This document shows, one piece after another, positions 21,148 through 33,687 of a stretch of DNA of 34,376 nt. A program made the position numbers and the translations under genes. Source of the DNA: Xylaria sp. FL1777 (Eukaryota; Ascomycota; Sordariomycetes; Xylariales; Xylariaceae); assembly GCA_022578965.1 (NCBI GenBank), contig MU400832.1:1-34376 (forward strand), given 5' to 3'. Every line of letters begins with the position of its first letter. The stretch's first letter is position 1. The notes beneath the pieces are model-generated. The model made no database searches. It worked only from the letters and a program-made list of their open reading frames with translations, and was not told the origin of the DNA.

Positions 21148-23354
21148 ATGCCCTCAGTAACAGTAAGATTTGTTCAGGCCATTGGCCTCACGGCGGGATT
21201 CCTAGCCCCCGCCGTCGTAGCTCAGTTCCCGCCAACTCCGGAGGGAGTCACGGTGTTGGAATCGAGGTTTGGCAATGGTGTTAAGATAAGCTATAAGGAG
21301 GTACGATAGGTTTCCCTCAAGCAAGGCATTGAGTTGTTTCTTATGGCTAGTCTTGCTGATTCAGAAGAAAAGCCCGGCATCTGCGAAACTACGGAGGGTG
21401 TCAAGTCATATTCGGGCTATATTCAATTACCACCCGGGACCCTCGAGGATCTGGGCGAGTCGCAAGACTACCCGATTAACACATTCTTCTGGTTCTTCGA
21501 GGCACGAAATGATCCCGCGAATGCGCCCCTGTCGATATGGTTGAATGGAGGACCTGGGAGCTCGTCTCTCTTGGGGCTATTCGCGGAGAACGGGCCTTGC
21601 TACGTTAATCCAGACTCTAACTCGACGAGGTTGAGCGAATGGTCTTGGAATAATGAAGGTAGGTGGTGGATTATATCAACATCCTCGGAAGCGTGAGGTG
21701 TTATATGGCGTGTCACTAACATCGAGTAGCTAATATGCTTTACATCGAACAGCCAGTACAGGTTGGATTCTCATACGATACCTTGCATAACTACACGTAC
21801 GATCTCGTAACAGGCGATACCGTCCGGCTTAATTCGTCAGATCTAGTCCCCGAACAGAATACCACACTGCTCGTAGGGACGTACCCAAGCAACAACCGCA
21901 CCAGCACGGCTCAAGGTAGCCGCAATGCTGCCATCGCGATGTGGCACTTTGCACAGATATGGTTCCAGGAGTTTCCCGCCTACCATCCGAACGACTCTCG
22001 TATCAGCCTTGCCACAGAGTCTTACGGCGGGCGATATGGACCGGCATTCTTTTCCTTCTTCGAAGAGCAGAATCAGAAGATAGAAAACGGCACATGGAAT
22101 AGCACTGACGGCGAGAACTATGTTCTAAATCTAGATACGCTCATCCTCATCAACTCTTGCATAGACCGCCAAGTCATGTATCCGTACTATCCACACATGG
22201 CCTACAACAACACATATGGCATTGAAGCCGTCAACGAGACCATCTACTTGAGTATGATAGACGCCTGGGAACGAGAGGGGGGCTGCCGGGATCAAATCGC
22301 AGAGTGTATCGACGTCGCAGACGCCTACGACCCCGATAACATCGGTATCAACGCCACGGTGAACAAAATCTGTGCGGCCGCCGAGACATTCTGCAGCACC
22401 GAGGTGCGGGGACCCTACCTCGAGTACTCGAACAACAACTACTACGACCTCGCGACGCTGGACCCTGATCCGTTCCCGGCAGAATTCCACTACCTGTACC
22501 TCAACCAACCCCACGTGCAGGCGGCGCTCGGCGTGCCGCTGAACTACTCAGGCTCGTCAGAGGCCGTGAGCGACGCGTTCCGCGGCATCGGCGACTACCC
22601 GCGGCCGGGGTGGGTGGGGGACCTGGAGTACTTGCTGGAAAACGGCATCAAGGTGCACCTGATGTACGGGGACCGGGACTACGCGTGCCACTGGCTAGGC
22701 GGGGAGGCGGTGAGCCTCGCCATCAACTACACGGGCACGGCGCAGTTCCACGCCGCGGGGTACACGGACATCGTAGTCAACGACACGTACGTCGGCGGGC
22801 AGGTCCGACAGCACGGCAACCTGTCCTTCTCGCGCGTCTACGAGGCCGGCCACGAGATCCCCGCGTACCAGCCCGAGACGGCCTTCCGGATGTTCCAGCG
22901 CGCGCTGACGAACAAGGATATCGCCACCGGCACCGTCGACACTGCTGCGAACCCGGATTATGCTACCAATGGCACTGCCGATACGTGGGCTATTAAGAGC
23001 GTTGACCCTGAGGATCCTGTGCATTTCTGCTATTTGTGGGATGTCTCGTCTACGTGTACGGATGAGCAGATCGATACCATCCTTGATGGATCGGCGGTTA
23101 TTGTTAGCGGTATTCTTAAGGACGCGAACTCGACCAGGCTCTTCCCTGAGATCTTCAATGGGACTGGGGCCGGCAATGGGACGCAGTCCCCCAGTCCTAC
23201 TTCGTCGGGCTCTGGACCATCGCCTACGGAGTCCGGGTCTGGGCCGTCGCCGACTGAGAGCGGTTCGAGTGCAAGCTCCTTGGTTGTTGCTGGTGCGTCG
23301 GGTTTTGGTCTCTGGACTGTTCTCGTTTTGATGGGATATGTTGTTCTTGCGTAG
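21148..23354 (+). CDS. Secreted, probably GPI-anchored serine carboxypeptidase (peptidase family S10), three exons, 687 aa
   Basis: Removes C-terminal residues from peptides at the cell surface or in the wall. Exons are 21,148-21,300, 21,373-21,658 and 21,730-23,354; introns are 72 and 71 nt. The first acceptor (GAAAAG before CCCGGC) was chosen because it joins SYKE to PGICETT in frame, as in relatives. A signal peptide covers about 1-25 (VVA|QF). The oxyanion-hole motif is [10 protein letters not shown] (107-116), the nucleophile Ser244 in ATESYGG, the acid in YGDRD (about 459-463), and His521 in [22 protein letters not shown] follows the second junction. There are many N-glycosylation sequons. 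The last 55 residues are a Ser/Pro/Gly-rich linker with GPSPTESGS repeats and then a hydrophobic tail (about 663-687), which fits a GPI signal. The nucleophile motif begins with Thr where GESYGG is more usual. Catalytic residues all appear present. The start at 21,148 is preferred over an upstream non-ATG extension because the signal peptide begins there. Confidence 0.95.
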
Positions 23355-24544
23355 AGCTGTGGAGAGGGTCTTATATAGGGGTAATGAGGAATAGTAACCA
23401 TGAGTAATATAATGTTAGTACAAATACATATGCAGCATTACCACGACATGAATATGTGTGAGATGCCTGTGGAACTCGGCATATTGTCTAGTATCCTGGT
23501 ATCTGTAGCTCAAATACTCTTGAAATGTAGCTTGAATCAAGATAGGGGAGGACGATCACCACCTACAGAGATTATTTCGAACCCCTTAAACTTTTCACTT
23601 TTAGGGTCAGCTTTACACTTGTTAATATCCATTCTTTCGGCCTTTTGAAGAGTTATAGAATATTGTACTTGGTATGAATAAATATCTGTATAGGGGCTTC
23701 AAGAGCAAAAGAAGATGCGATCATTAGCGAAATTGTATGCCACTTGTGGGCTGAAGGTGGTTGCGCAAGCTAGTAGTAGGAATTCGTTAAAATTTTGCGG
23801 TTATACAACTTTAGCGAGGCATACTTTGCTTCGAGCCTTTGGTCGGGCTGATTCAATTTTATTTAGCGAGGCTGAGTCGAGCAGTACTATACAACTGAAG
23901 CCCTATGAATATGTCTACATATTCGCGTATTTAATGCGGATACGGCGGCTCACGCTGAAGTTCTCTCAATAGATGCAAGTCTAGGGGGTATAAATGAAAG
24001 CATGGATTGGAGAATGCTTTTGCTGCCTAGGTTCCTCCACCTGCAGGTGCATATATGTACTGAGCCCCAATAAGCCCCTTGTCCTCAAATGCAGAAATTC
24101 TGCCCTCTGCAGGGAATCTGAGCAGTTCACAACATCATAACGATAATAGGTGGTAGTACTACCTAGAACAAGCTATGGTGATAGGCATGACCGTAGGCTA
24201 CTAGGCATACTTCATGCTGAAAAGTGTTTGGGGGCTCAACCAAAGATTAATTAGACGTAACTTTACCTTGTCGCAAGGGTCACCGGCTTTTCAGCGTGCT
24301 ACTGCCATCAAACGTGGTGAAGATGTATGCACTTCACAGCCTGCTTGGGCTGGGATAAGGCAATCCAGATGAACTTGCACGACGGCTCACAGCCGTCTTG
24401 TTGCATATCCAGCCTTTTTGCCAAGAGATATAGGCATGGAAGGCAGGAGAATCAATTGACTACCCATATATTTATGCTGCTCCCTCTTTTTCAATCTTAC
24501 CGCTGTCCTTCGCATTCATTTGTTCAGTGATTACCCACCACTTC
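23355..24544. other. Intergenic region downstream of the carboxypeptidase
   Basis: No gene is supported. The carboxypeptidase 3' UTR should end in the first few hundred bases. Frames at 23,400-23,648 and 23,715-23,972 (+) show no family features. A perfect 12-bp palindrome, cacctgcaggtg, lies at 24,038-24,049. Confidence 0.5.
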
Positions 24545-25566
24545 ATGATTGTATGGAACGTAGCATGCTCAAATATGTCGGCTACAACATCCCCTATCTC
24601 TCCAGCTGCACCATCTCCTGTCTTCCTAGCTGCAAAACCTCTTTTCTCCCTAGCTGTAATATCCCCTTTCTCTACAGCTGCAACATTCCTTTCCTCCCTA
24701 ACTGCAACAACCTCTTCCTCCCCAGCTCTGTCACCATCGACATCTCCTCCGTCCGGTGTGGTGGACCTGGAAAATCAGACTACCACTGTTACTCAACGGT
24801 CTATCTTACCTCCAAAAAAATTATCAACCCCGACCGGGCAGGCTTGCTTCGCCTGTTTTGATAGCCCTGAAAATAGACAGTACGCTGTTCTGGTCCCTTG
24901 CGTCCGGCCAACTACCAAGGAAGATGGAACACGATATAATGTAGCCTGCGAGTCGGATAGTAGGATCTGGAGGAGACTCGTGGAGACGTGCTACGAACAT
25001 AAGGGTAAGTGGAAGAAATGGGTACCTTTCTATGGAATCATCGAGGTCCGGGAAGTGACAGTGAGTCGATGTCCAGACATCTAGAAACTGAACATTAACT
25101 AATACTTCACGGACAGTTTCAATTCCTCGGTGTTGTTGACGCAGGGAGAAGGTACCCCATCTGTATGATGCCGGTTGACCTTGCGAGTGTGGAGCGACAA
25201 TGTAGAAAACAAGTAGACAAATTTCTTCGTTATTATGATCCAGACGATCCAAGCTATATGTGCACCCCGATATGGCACGTGAGGGAGTGCCCAGTATCCA
25301 ACGATATCTCTCAACCCTGCATTTATGAGTTGGCGGAAGCTGCGAGGCAGCGACTCAAAAGAATCCCTTTTCGGTATATATTGAGAGACTGCGCTCTGAG
25401 ACCCGAGATCGCAAGGGGACTTGACTCGTTAGAAGACGGGGTTGAACAGGAAAGTTGCATATATAATTTTGTCAGACGGACATTGACCTACAACCGGTTT
25501 TGGGCCAGTACTACCCGAACCAGCGCGTATGAAGTCAGACCATTGGTTTATGATAGTTACCTGTGA
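24545..25566 (+). CDS. Hypothetical fungal protein at the AT-rich border, two exons, 321 aa
   Basis: Exons are 24,545-25,060 and 25,117-25,566, separated by a 56-nt intron (GTGAGT...TTAACTAATACTTCACGGACAG) with a good branch point. Splicing joins GIIEVREVT to FQFLGVVDAGRRYP in frame. The first ATG (24,545) gives 321 aa; a second at 24,575 gives 311 aa. The N-terminal 65 or so residues are Ser/Thr/Pro/Ala-rich and built on six 8-residue repeats. From about residue 95 the sequence is complex and looks like a folded domain: ACFACFDSPENRQYAVLVPC, IWRRLVETCYEHKGKWKKW, FYGIIEVREVTFQFLGVVD, then a charged helical part (VERQCRKQVDKFLRYYDP). I know no function for it. There is no signal peptide or membrane segment. 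The stop lies only about 50-100 bp from the AT-rich block, and the gene itself is not RIP-mutated. Confidence 0.75.
24582..24725 (+). repeat. Six tandem 24-bp units inside the coding sequence
   Basis: Six exact-length units such as ctgcaaaacctcttttctcc + ctag, each coding eight residues (for example ATSPISPA, APSPVFLA, AKPLFSLA) in the gene frame. Every unit keeps CTRYAA-like 5' bases, a pyrimidine-rich body and, in five of six, an AG end. Confidence 0.85.
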
Positions 25567-28500
25567 TATAGTTGCATATGCAGCAACTTAACAGCTAAGG
25601 AAGTTCTAGATTATATAGCGGCCTAATAAGCATAAATAAGCTAGAATATTCCTACGTACAAAGAACAGAAAGAACTTATAGCTTTAAAACCCCTAAAGAA
25701 TTATTAGTTAAATAGCAATATAACTAAGTTTTAAGCTTTTTATTAAAGCTTTTATTATAAATAATTTTTTACTTTTTAAAAATATTACTTATTTATAACA
25801 AACTTAAGCTATATATTTACTTTTATATTTAGCTATATATATACTTTTTTTTATTTATTAGCTATATAATTAACTTAAGTTAATAAGCTTGCTTAGCTTT
25901 TAGTAAAAACTTTTATTATTTAGCTTTAAAACAAAAACTTAAAAAAAAAAAACTTTAATAAAAAAGATTTAAAGAAATTAAGCAGCAAAAAAAAAAGCAA
26001 ATTTAGCACTTTATAAAAAGAACTAAAAAACGCTAATTATAATTTTAAGCTTACTATAAAAAAACTTAATAAGCTATACTTTTTTATATAATTATATGAT
26101 TTTTTAGCTATTTTAAAATTTATGCATAATAAATAGTTGTTTAGTTTTTTTAAAGACTTTTTTTTTATTAAACAAATATTTAATTTTATTAATTTTTTTA
26201 TATAAAAAGCAAAAAAAGCTAAAAAAAAAACATAAAATAATATAACTAAGTTAATTATTTAAAAAAAAAAAAGCAAACTTTAATAATATTTTTATATTTT
26301 ATAACTTTTTTATGTTTAATAATATAAATAATAAAAACTTTATAATATTAAATATTATAATTATAAACTTATTTAAATAGTTAATAAAAATCTATAAGCA
26401 AATGTAATTTATTTATAATAATATATAAGTTTTTATAAAATATATAAAATTTATAAACTAAACATAACATTATAAGCTATTTATAATATATAAAGCAATT
26501 TAAACTATATATAATTTTGTTATAAAACTTTTTTAAACTTAAATTAAAGCAATATAAAACTAAATTAAAAAGTTTTAGCAAAAAATAATCTAAAGAAATA
26601 TTACTTTTTTTAAAGAAATATAAAGAACTATTATTTAACTAGCTATTAATGCTTAAACAAAAAAATAAGCTATTATTTAATTAAAAAAAGTAGCTAATTA
26701 TTATTATTATACTTTTAGTGTTTTTTAAAAAAAAATAGCTAAACAAAAATAAGCTTGCTAAAAAAACTAAAAAATAATTAATAATTAAGCAGCTATAAAA
26801 AACAAACAAATTAATTAATTATTTAATTATTTTTATGCTAATTTATTTTAACTAAAAAAGCTTTATATATATACATAAGCTATTTTTATTAAATTTTATA
26901 ATTAACTAAATAATTACTAATAGCTAAACATAAATTTAATTATAAAAAAGCTTTAATTATAAAGTATTACTATTAGTTTTATAAGCTAACTTTTTATAAA
27001 GCAATTAACTTTTAAAAAAAAGCTTTAAAAGCAAATTATAAATAAAGCATTATAAGCTATTTAAGCTTGCTTTATTATTAAAGCTTTAAAAGCTTAATAT
27101 ATAGCTACTTATATTATATTTAAAGTTGTTACAAAACTAGCTTTTAATAAAAATTCTAGGTTTATTATAAGGTTTGCCTTAAAAAAAGATTTTAATAATT
27201 TTAATAAAAACAATAACTTTTTTACAGAAAAACTACTTTATAGTTTTCTTAAAAAACTGCTTAAAAGCTTACAAAAGCTAACTAAAAAAAATAGCAATTT
27301 AAATAATAAATTACTTTTTAAAACGTATAATTGCTTTATAAAAGCTATTTTAAAAGCAATTAATAATTTTACGCTTAATATAATTACTTTTAACTTTGTT
27401 TAATTAAACAAGCTATAAACTTATAACAGCAAAAATTTTGCTAAGTTTTTACTATAGTAATAAAAAGTATAAAATTATATAAAAACGTATATAAAAAGCT
27501 TTTTTTTAAATAAGCACTAAATTAATTAAATCGGTTTTTTTTTAATAAATAAAGCTTTATTATAATATTAGTTACGCTAAAAGTAAGTTTATTAAGTTAG
27601 CATTATTAATAATTAAACAGCTTATTAAATAATTATAAAAGCTTGCTTTAAAAATTTATTAGCTGTTTTTTAATTAATAAATAAACTAATAAAAATAATA
27701 TATAAAAGCAATATAGCTTAGTTTTTTACTAAAGTTTTTAACTTTAATAATTTTATAAAATAGTTTAGATTTATATTTTAGATTTTTATTATAAAACGTT
27801 TATTAAAAAAATTAACTAAAATAATATATTATATGCGTAAAATAATATTATAAAACAATAGTAATTTTTTAAATGCTATTTAAAAAGCTAGCATAACTTA
27901 TAAAAACATGTTAGCATACTTAGGTTTTTTTTTAAAAAGCAAGCCTAATTTAAAAAAAAAGCCTTTAAAACTAAGCTAACTTAATTATAGCAAAAAAAAT
28001 TGCTTTTGTTTAAGCTAAAATTTATTTTTAAAAAGCAAGTTAAGCAATAATAAAAAATTTAATAAATTTACTAAAGTAATATTAAACCTAAAAAACAAAA
28101 AGTAAACTAATATTATTGCAGCTTTTAAAAATATAAATTAAACTATAGTTAATTAATAAAAAAAAAATAAAGTTAACTATTAGTAATATAGTTAAAACAA
28201 CTATTATACTTTAGCTTATTACATAAAAAAAAATGTTGCTAAAAAAAAATTATTTTTAGCTTTTAAAAAAACTTTTATTGCTAAACAAAAAATTACTAAA
28301 AAAAAGCTTGCTTTAAGTATAACTAAAAAAGCCAAAATTAATGCAATTATAATAAATATGCTTATATTTTAGTTTATAAAGCTAAGTAATTTTAATTTAG
28401 ATTTTTAATAAGCTTTTATAAAGCATTACGTAAAAATAATTAGCTTATAAAAAGTAATTCTGCTTATATATATAACTTAAAGCATAACAAAAACTAGCTA

Positions 28501-29502
28501 AATAATTTAGCTAAACAAAAAAATTAAAAGCTTTAATTAAGTTATTAACCTATTATTTTTATAACTTTTATATATAATAATTAAAAATACTTTATATAAG
28601 TACTTTTAAACATAAAAAGTATAGTTTTAATAATATTAATTAGCAAAGTAAAACAATAAAAGTTATTTTTTATTAAGCAGTTATAGCTTTAACTTATAAT
28701 TATATTTAATATATTATATATATAAAAAGCAAAAAAATATTATATAAAAAAAATAGTTTTTTATTACTAGAAAAATTACTTTATTTGCTTTAGCTTTAAA
28801 CTTAGTAAACTTAATAGCAATTATAATATGTTACTTTTTTAATAATAGCTAAAATAATATTTTTTTGTTTGCTTTTTTAAAAAAGCAAACAAAATTACTT
28901 TTTTTTTTAAGCGCTGCTAAAAATATTATATAAATTAAGCTTTGTTTAACCTAAAAACAGCTAAAATTATAACAACTTTATTAAATAAAGCAATAAAAAA
29001 TGCGCTAAACTAAGTTTTAAAAAAATTTAAGGAATTTTTATTAATTATAGCAAAAATAGCAGCATAAAAACTACTAAATTACTAAATATAAAACTATACA
29101 ATTAATATAGTTAAAAGCAAAATAGCTTTTTAAGGACTTTTTTATGCTATAAGTAATTAAAAGCTTAATACTTTAAAACTATAGTTAAAAAACATGCTAA
29201 AAATATAACATATTAAAAAATTTACTTTGTTATATAGCACTTTTTTTATGTTTATAAAAAAAAAGAATTTTAATAATTTTTTTAAACTAGTTATAAATTA
29301 TTAAGGACTTAACGCAGTTATAATATTTATTTAATACTTTATTTTTTTAATTTTAAAATTATAAGCTTGCTTTAAAACAGCTAAATAGTTTTTAAAAATA
29401 GACTTTAAGTTAAGATTTTATTTTATAAAGATTAAAAAAAAACACAAATAAAAAACAGCTTTTTGCTATAAATATAAATTATTTAAATATATAGTTATAT
29501 TA
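25567..29502. other. Right AT-rich relic DNA between the gene island and the right LTR element
   Basis: The switch to AT-saturated sequence takes place between about 25,570 and 25,690. No gene is supported. Lysine/asparagine-rich frames full of stops occur on the + strand at about 27,170-27,420 and 28,200-28,450 and may be decayed transposon ORFs. I could not name the family. A perfect 32-bp palindrome lies at 28,863-28,894. Confidence 0.6.
28863..28894. repeat. Perfect 32-bp palindrome
   Basis: Two 16-bp arms (ttttgtttgctttttt and its exact complement) meet with no spacer. It could be a junction of element termini or a chance product of AT-rich sequence. Confidence 0.8.
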
Positions 29503-29985
29503 TGTTATAAAATTAGCACAAAAGTAGCTTTTAAAGCAGCTTAATGCTTTTATATATATTGTATACTTTTTTTTTTGCTAACTAGAGCTAAAGTTATATA
29601 ATAACTTATTTAGCTTACTAAGCTTATAGTAATTTAAAGCTTATTAAGCTTATAGTAATTTAAAGCTTATTAAGCTTATAATAATTTAATGCTTACTAAA
29701 TTTACAATAATTTAAAAAAAGTTACTACTTTTTTTACTTTTTTTTTGTTTATATAATTATGTACTTTTTATATTTAGTTATTTACTTAGTTCTAGTTTTT
29801 TAGCTATTAATTTTTTATAATTGCTAAGCATTAATATACTTATTACTTTTAATCTTTTAAAACTTTTATTAATGCATAGTAATAAAAATACTTTAAAAAC
29901 CTTTTTAATGAACTATTATTAAAGATTTTATTATTACTTATAAATTAAAACCTTAAAAGTAAACCTGTTATATTAATATATAACA
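29503..29985 (+). repeat. Probable 5' LTR of the right retrotransposon
   Basis: Starts TGTTATA and ends TATAACA, so both ends carry the short inverted TG...CA termini typical of LTRs. The start is fixed by the break of homology with the left copy. The 483-bp length is inferred from the end motif. No convincing primer-binding site could be read after the LTR, possibly because of RIP. Confidence 0.6.
29612..29715. repeat. Four tandem 26-bp units inside the right LTR
   Basis: Reverse-complement counterpart of 4,212-4,315. Units read agcttactaagcttatagta plus atttaa, with small differences between copies. Confidence 0.85.
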
Positions 29986-29990
29986 GGTTT
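29961..29990. repeat. 30-bp imperfect palindrome at the inner LTR end
   Basis: Two 13-bp arms (aaacctgttatat / atataacaggttt) flank TAAT. The left copy has the same structure at 3,936-3,965 but with C-to-T and G-to-A changes in both arms. Confidence 0.8.
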
Positions 29991-32900
29991 ATTATACTTT
30001 AATAGCTTTTTAATTAATAAAACCTAATATATAAAAATAAATACTAATATAAAAAGTTAAATAATAAGTAATTCATAAAATAAACTTTTAAAAATATACT
30101 AAAAAAATATTCAAAAAACAAAAATGCTTAAAGGCATTACATAAATAAACTTTACTTAATAACTAATAAAACTAGATTTAGGTTATACTACTAAAAATAA
30201 AAAGTTAAAAATTAAGTTTAAAGATTTTAAAGATTTTTAAAACTAGCAATATATTAAAACAACAAACTTTAGCACTTTTATTAGCTATTTTTATTAAAAA
30301 AAAAGCAATAGTAAAAAAAAAAAGTTAAATAGTAATAGTAAAAAAGAACTAATGTTAATACTAGCATTATAAAGCAAACTAGTTGCTTTAACTTAAAAAA
30401 TAGCTTAAATATTAAGCGTTATAATTTTTAAACTAATATAAATACTAGTTATAATAATTAAAGCAATAATAATAACTGCTATTATAATAATAAATTAAAG
30501 CTTTAAACAAGTAATTATATTATAACTAATGCTAATACTACTACTAGCAAACTTAATGCTTATTTTTATTACTGCTATACTTAAAGTAATAACTTAAAAT
30601 AAAAAATCTAACTTTTTATTATTATTATTGCTTTTATTATTAGAATTATTTATAATATTAAAAATATTAAATATTAAAAGTTTTAAACTTACTGCTTTAA
30701 AGCTTTATAATAAATTTACAAATATAAAAGCTTTTTTAATTTATGCTAAACTTTATTTAAAATAGTACTTTATTATTATTACAAAAAAGAACTAAAAAAT
30801 AATAACTATTTTATAATTTTTATTAAAAAAAGTACTAAAATAGTTTTAACTTATTTTAAAGAATTTTTTAAAAGCTAACAAGTTAACTAACTTTAAGCTA
30901 AAAACAAAAAAATTTTTTAAAAACTATATTAAGTTTAAAAATTAAATAAAAATACTGTTTAAAAACACTTAAAAAGTAAAATACGCAAAAAAAGCACTTT
31001 ATTGCTTAAAATAAACAAAAGCAATAATAAATTACGCTATAAAATTTAAACAATTAGCAGTAATTTTAAAATTGCTTAAGCTTATATTATTTTATTTATT
31101 TTATAATAAACTTAAGACTTAAATTTAAAACAAACTATATAAAATAAATAAACTAGCAAAAATCAATATATATATTAATATAGCTATTATAATTAATTAA
31201 CAATTATTTAATTAATACTTTAAAATTAAAAAAACTAAAAAAAACAAAAAAAAAATACTTAAAAAAGTATTAAACAAAGATTTAAACAAATTAATAAAGT
31301 CCAAAAACAACAATTTTAAAATATATTTAAAGTTAAATGTTATAACTGCAAAAAGAAAAAATACTTTTAAAAATAATGCTAATTTAAAAAAAAGAACAAA
31401 AAAAAAAGCTATAAAAAAAAATTTTTTTAACTTAAAAAAAAAATATAAATTATAAAAGTTTAAAACAACAAAAAACAATAAAGCGATTTAAAAAATACGT
31501 TTTTAAAGCAAAAATATAAAGTTATTATTTTAAGTTAAAATAAAAGTACTATACTAAATAAATCTAAATGCTTTATTTATATAAATTAAAATAAACAAGC
31601 ATATAAATATTATTTAAAAGTTTTATAATTATTAAAACAAATTACAAAAAGATATATTTGCTATATAAACAATTAAAGTTATTTAATATATAATTTAAAA
31701 AAATAGTTTAATTAAAAGTAATAAATAATAAAAAGTAATAAATTAATATAGTTAGCAAACTTATAAAACTATAAAAACTTTAAACTATTAAAGCTTAAAA
31801 TATAATTTAAAAAAAAATTATGTTTAAAAAAATAAAACTATAATTATAAATAATATAATTATTAAACTAATTATAAATTATTAAAACACTTAGTTATTAA
31901 ATAAACCTAAAAAAACAGAACTTATAAAACTTTAAAACAAAAATAAATAAAATTAAAAGCTATAAAAAATACTATAGAAAAAAAACTAATAAAAATAAAC
32001 GAAGTATTTTTATAGCTTAAACTGCTTTAAATATAATAAAACAAAAAAGCACTAATAGTTAATATAAAAACTAATATGTTTTAAAAACTAAAGCTAATAA
32101 TTTAATTAATTACTAAAAGTTATTACTATAATAAAACTATAATAAAAAACAATAATAATATTTTATGCTTAAAAGATTTAAAATATAATAAAGTATTATA
32201 AAATTGCTATATAATATATTATTGCTATTAATATTTACTTAATAAACTAAAAAATAATTAGTTTTTTAAACAAATTATAAAAATAAAAATATAAAACCTT
32301 TATAAATTAAAGTAGTTAGTTATAACTATAGTTTATTATAAAAATTTATAAAGATTTGCAATATTTAAAAAAAATTTTAATTATATTTATAATACTATTT
32401 TAAAAAAATGTAAAAATAACTGCTATAAATATTATTAGCTAATTAAAGCATAATTATATTAAAAAATAATTGCTAAAAGCAAAAAAGCTTAAAAACTATA
32501 ATTTAAAGCTTAACTAAAAGCAAAAACAAAATAAAGCATAATAATATTTAAAGTACAAAATAAAACAAGCATTTAAACATCTTATAAAAAAAAATTAAAA
32601 AACAAAATAAACACTTGCTAAAAAAGCAGCAAATAGCTAAAAAAACTAAAGCCTTACGTAAAGTTTAATGCAATAACTAATAAAACTAATTTAAAGTTAA
32701 ATTTATATATTAAAAAAAAAAGTATAATACTTTAATTAATTTAAAAGCATAAGCTAATATAATTTTACTTAAAGTAGCAAAACAAAATAAAATTTTCTAG
32801 AAATATAAGCAAAAATTCTAAAAAATTAAAAAATTTAATAAAAGTACTTTTAGCTATAATAACAATTACGTACTTAAAAAAACCAAACCTTTTAATATAT

Positions 32901-33687
32901 TTATATAAAAACATAAAAAACAAATTATATTAAATATTATTAATATATTTAATTATAACATTATTTTAGAAATATTATAGCTAAAGGCTAGCAACTTTTT
33001 AATTTAATAAAAAGTAAAAACTATTAATTAAAAAAGTAAAAAATAAAGCAAAAAAATCAGAAAAATTACAAAAGAAATCCTAAATAAAATATTAAAAATA
33101 TATTATAAATTTTATAAACTGTTTAAAAAAAAAAAAAAAAAAAACTTTTTAAACATAGCTTATAAAACTACTATATTTTTATTAAAAAAAAATATTAACT
33201 AAAGCTTTATTAAGTATACTATATAAGCTTAAACAAAACAAATGCTTTATAAAAATACATTTAAAAAAACTTAGCAAAAAGATTTTTAAGAAAGTTTTAA
33301 TTATTTGCTAAATATTTTATAGTACTAGTACTTAAAATAAAAAATAAAAAACAACTAATTAATAAAAAAAAAAAACTAGTATAGCAAATAATAATTAACT
33401 ACTAATTATTAAATATAATTATTATTATAAATAAATATTTCTTTATTTTATTAATAACTATAAAAAAAAATATTAGCTAAGCAAAATAGTTTATAATAGT
33501 TAATATTTTAAATAAATATTATATTATTAAAATAACTAAAAGAAAAAAATAAAAAACTGCTATATAAATAATATATAAACTATATAAATATATAGTTATG
33601 CTATAAAAACTATAAAACATATTAGCTAGCTTTTAACATATAATAATAACGATTTTATAAAAGTTTTTAAACAAGTTTATGTTTATT

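Noticed and set aside
22131..23024. Frames on both strands inside the carboxypeptidase
   Set aside because: Shadow frames in the GC-rich third exon; the S10 frame carries all catalytic motifs.
23715..23972. 85-aa + strand frame between the last two genes
   Set aside because: No domain, no promoter-like sequence, no splice support.
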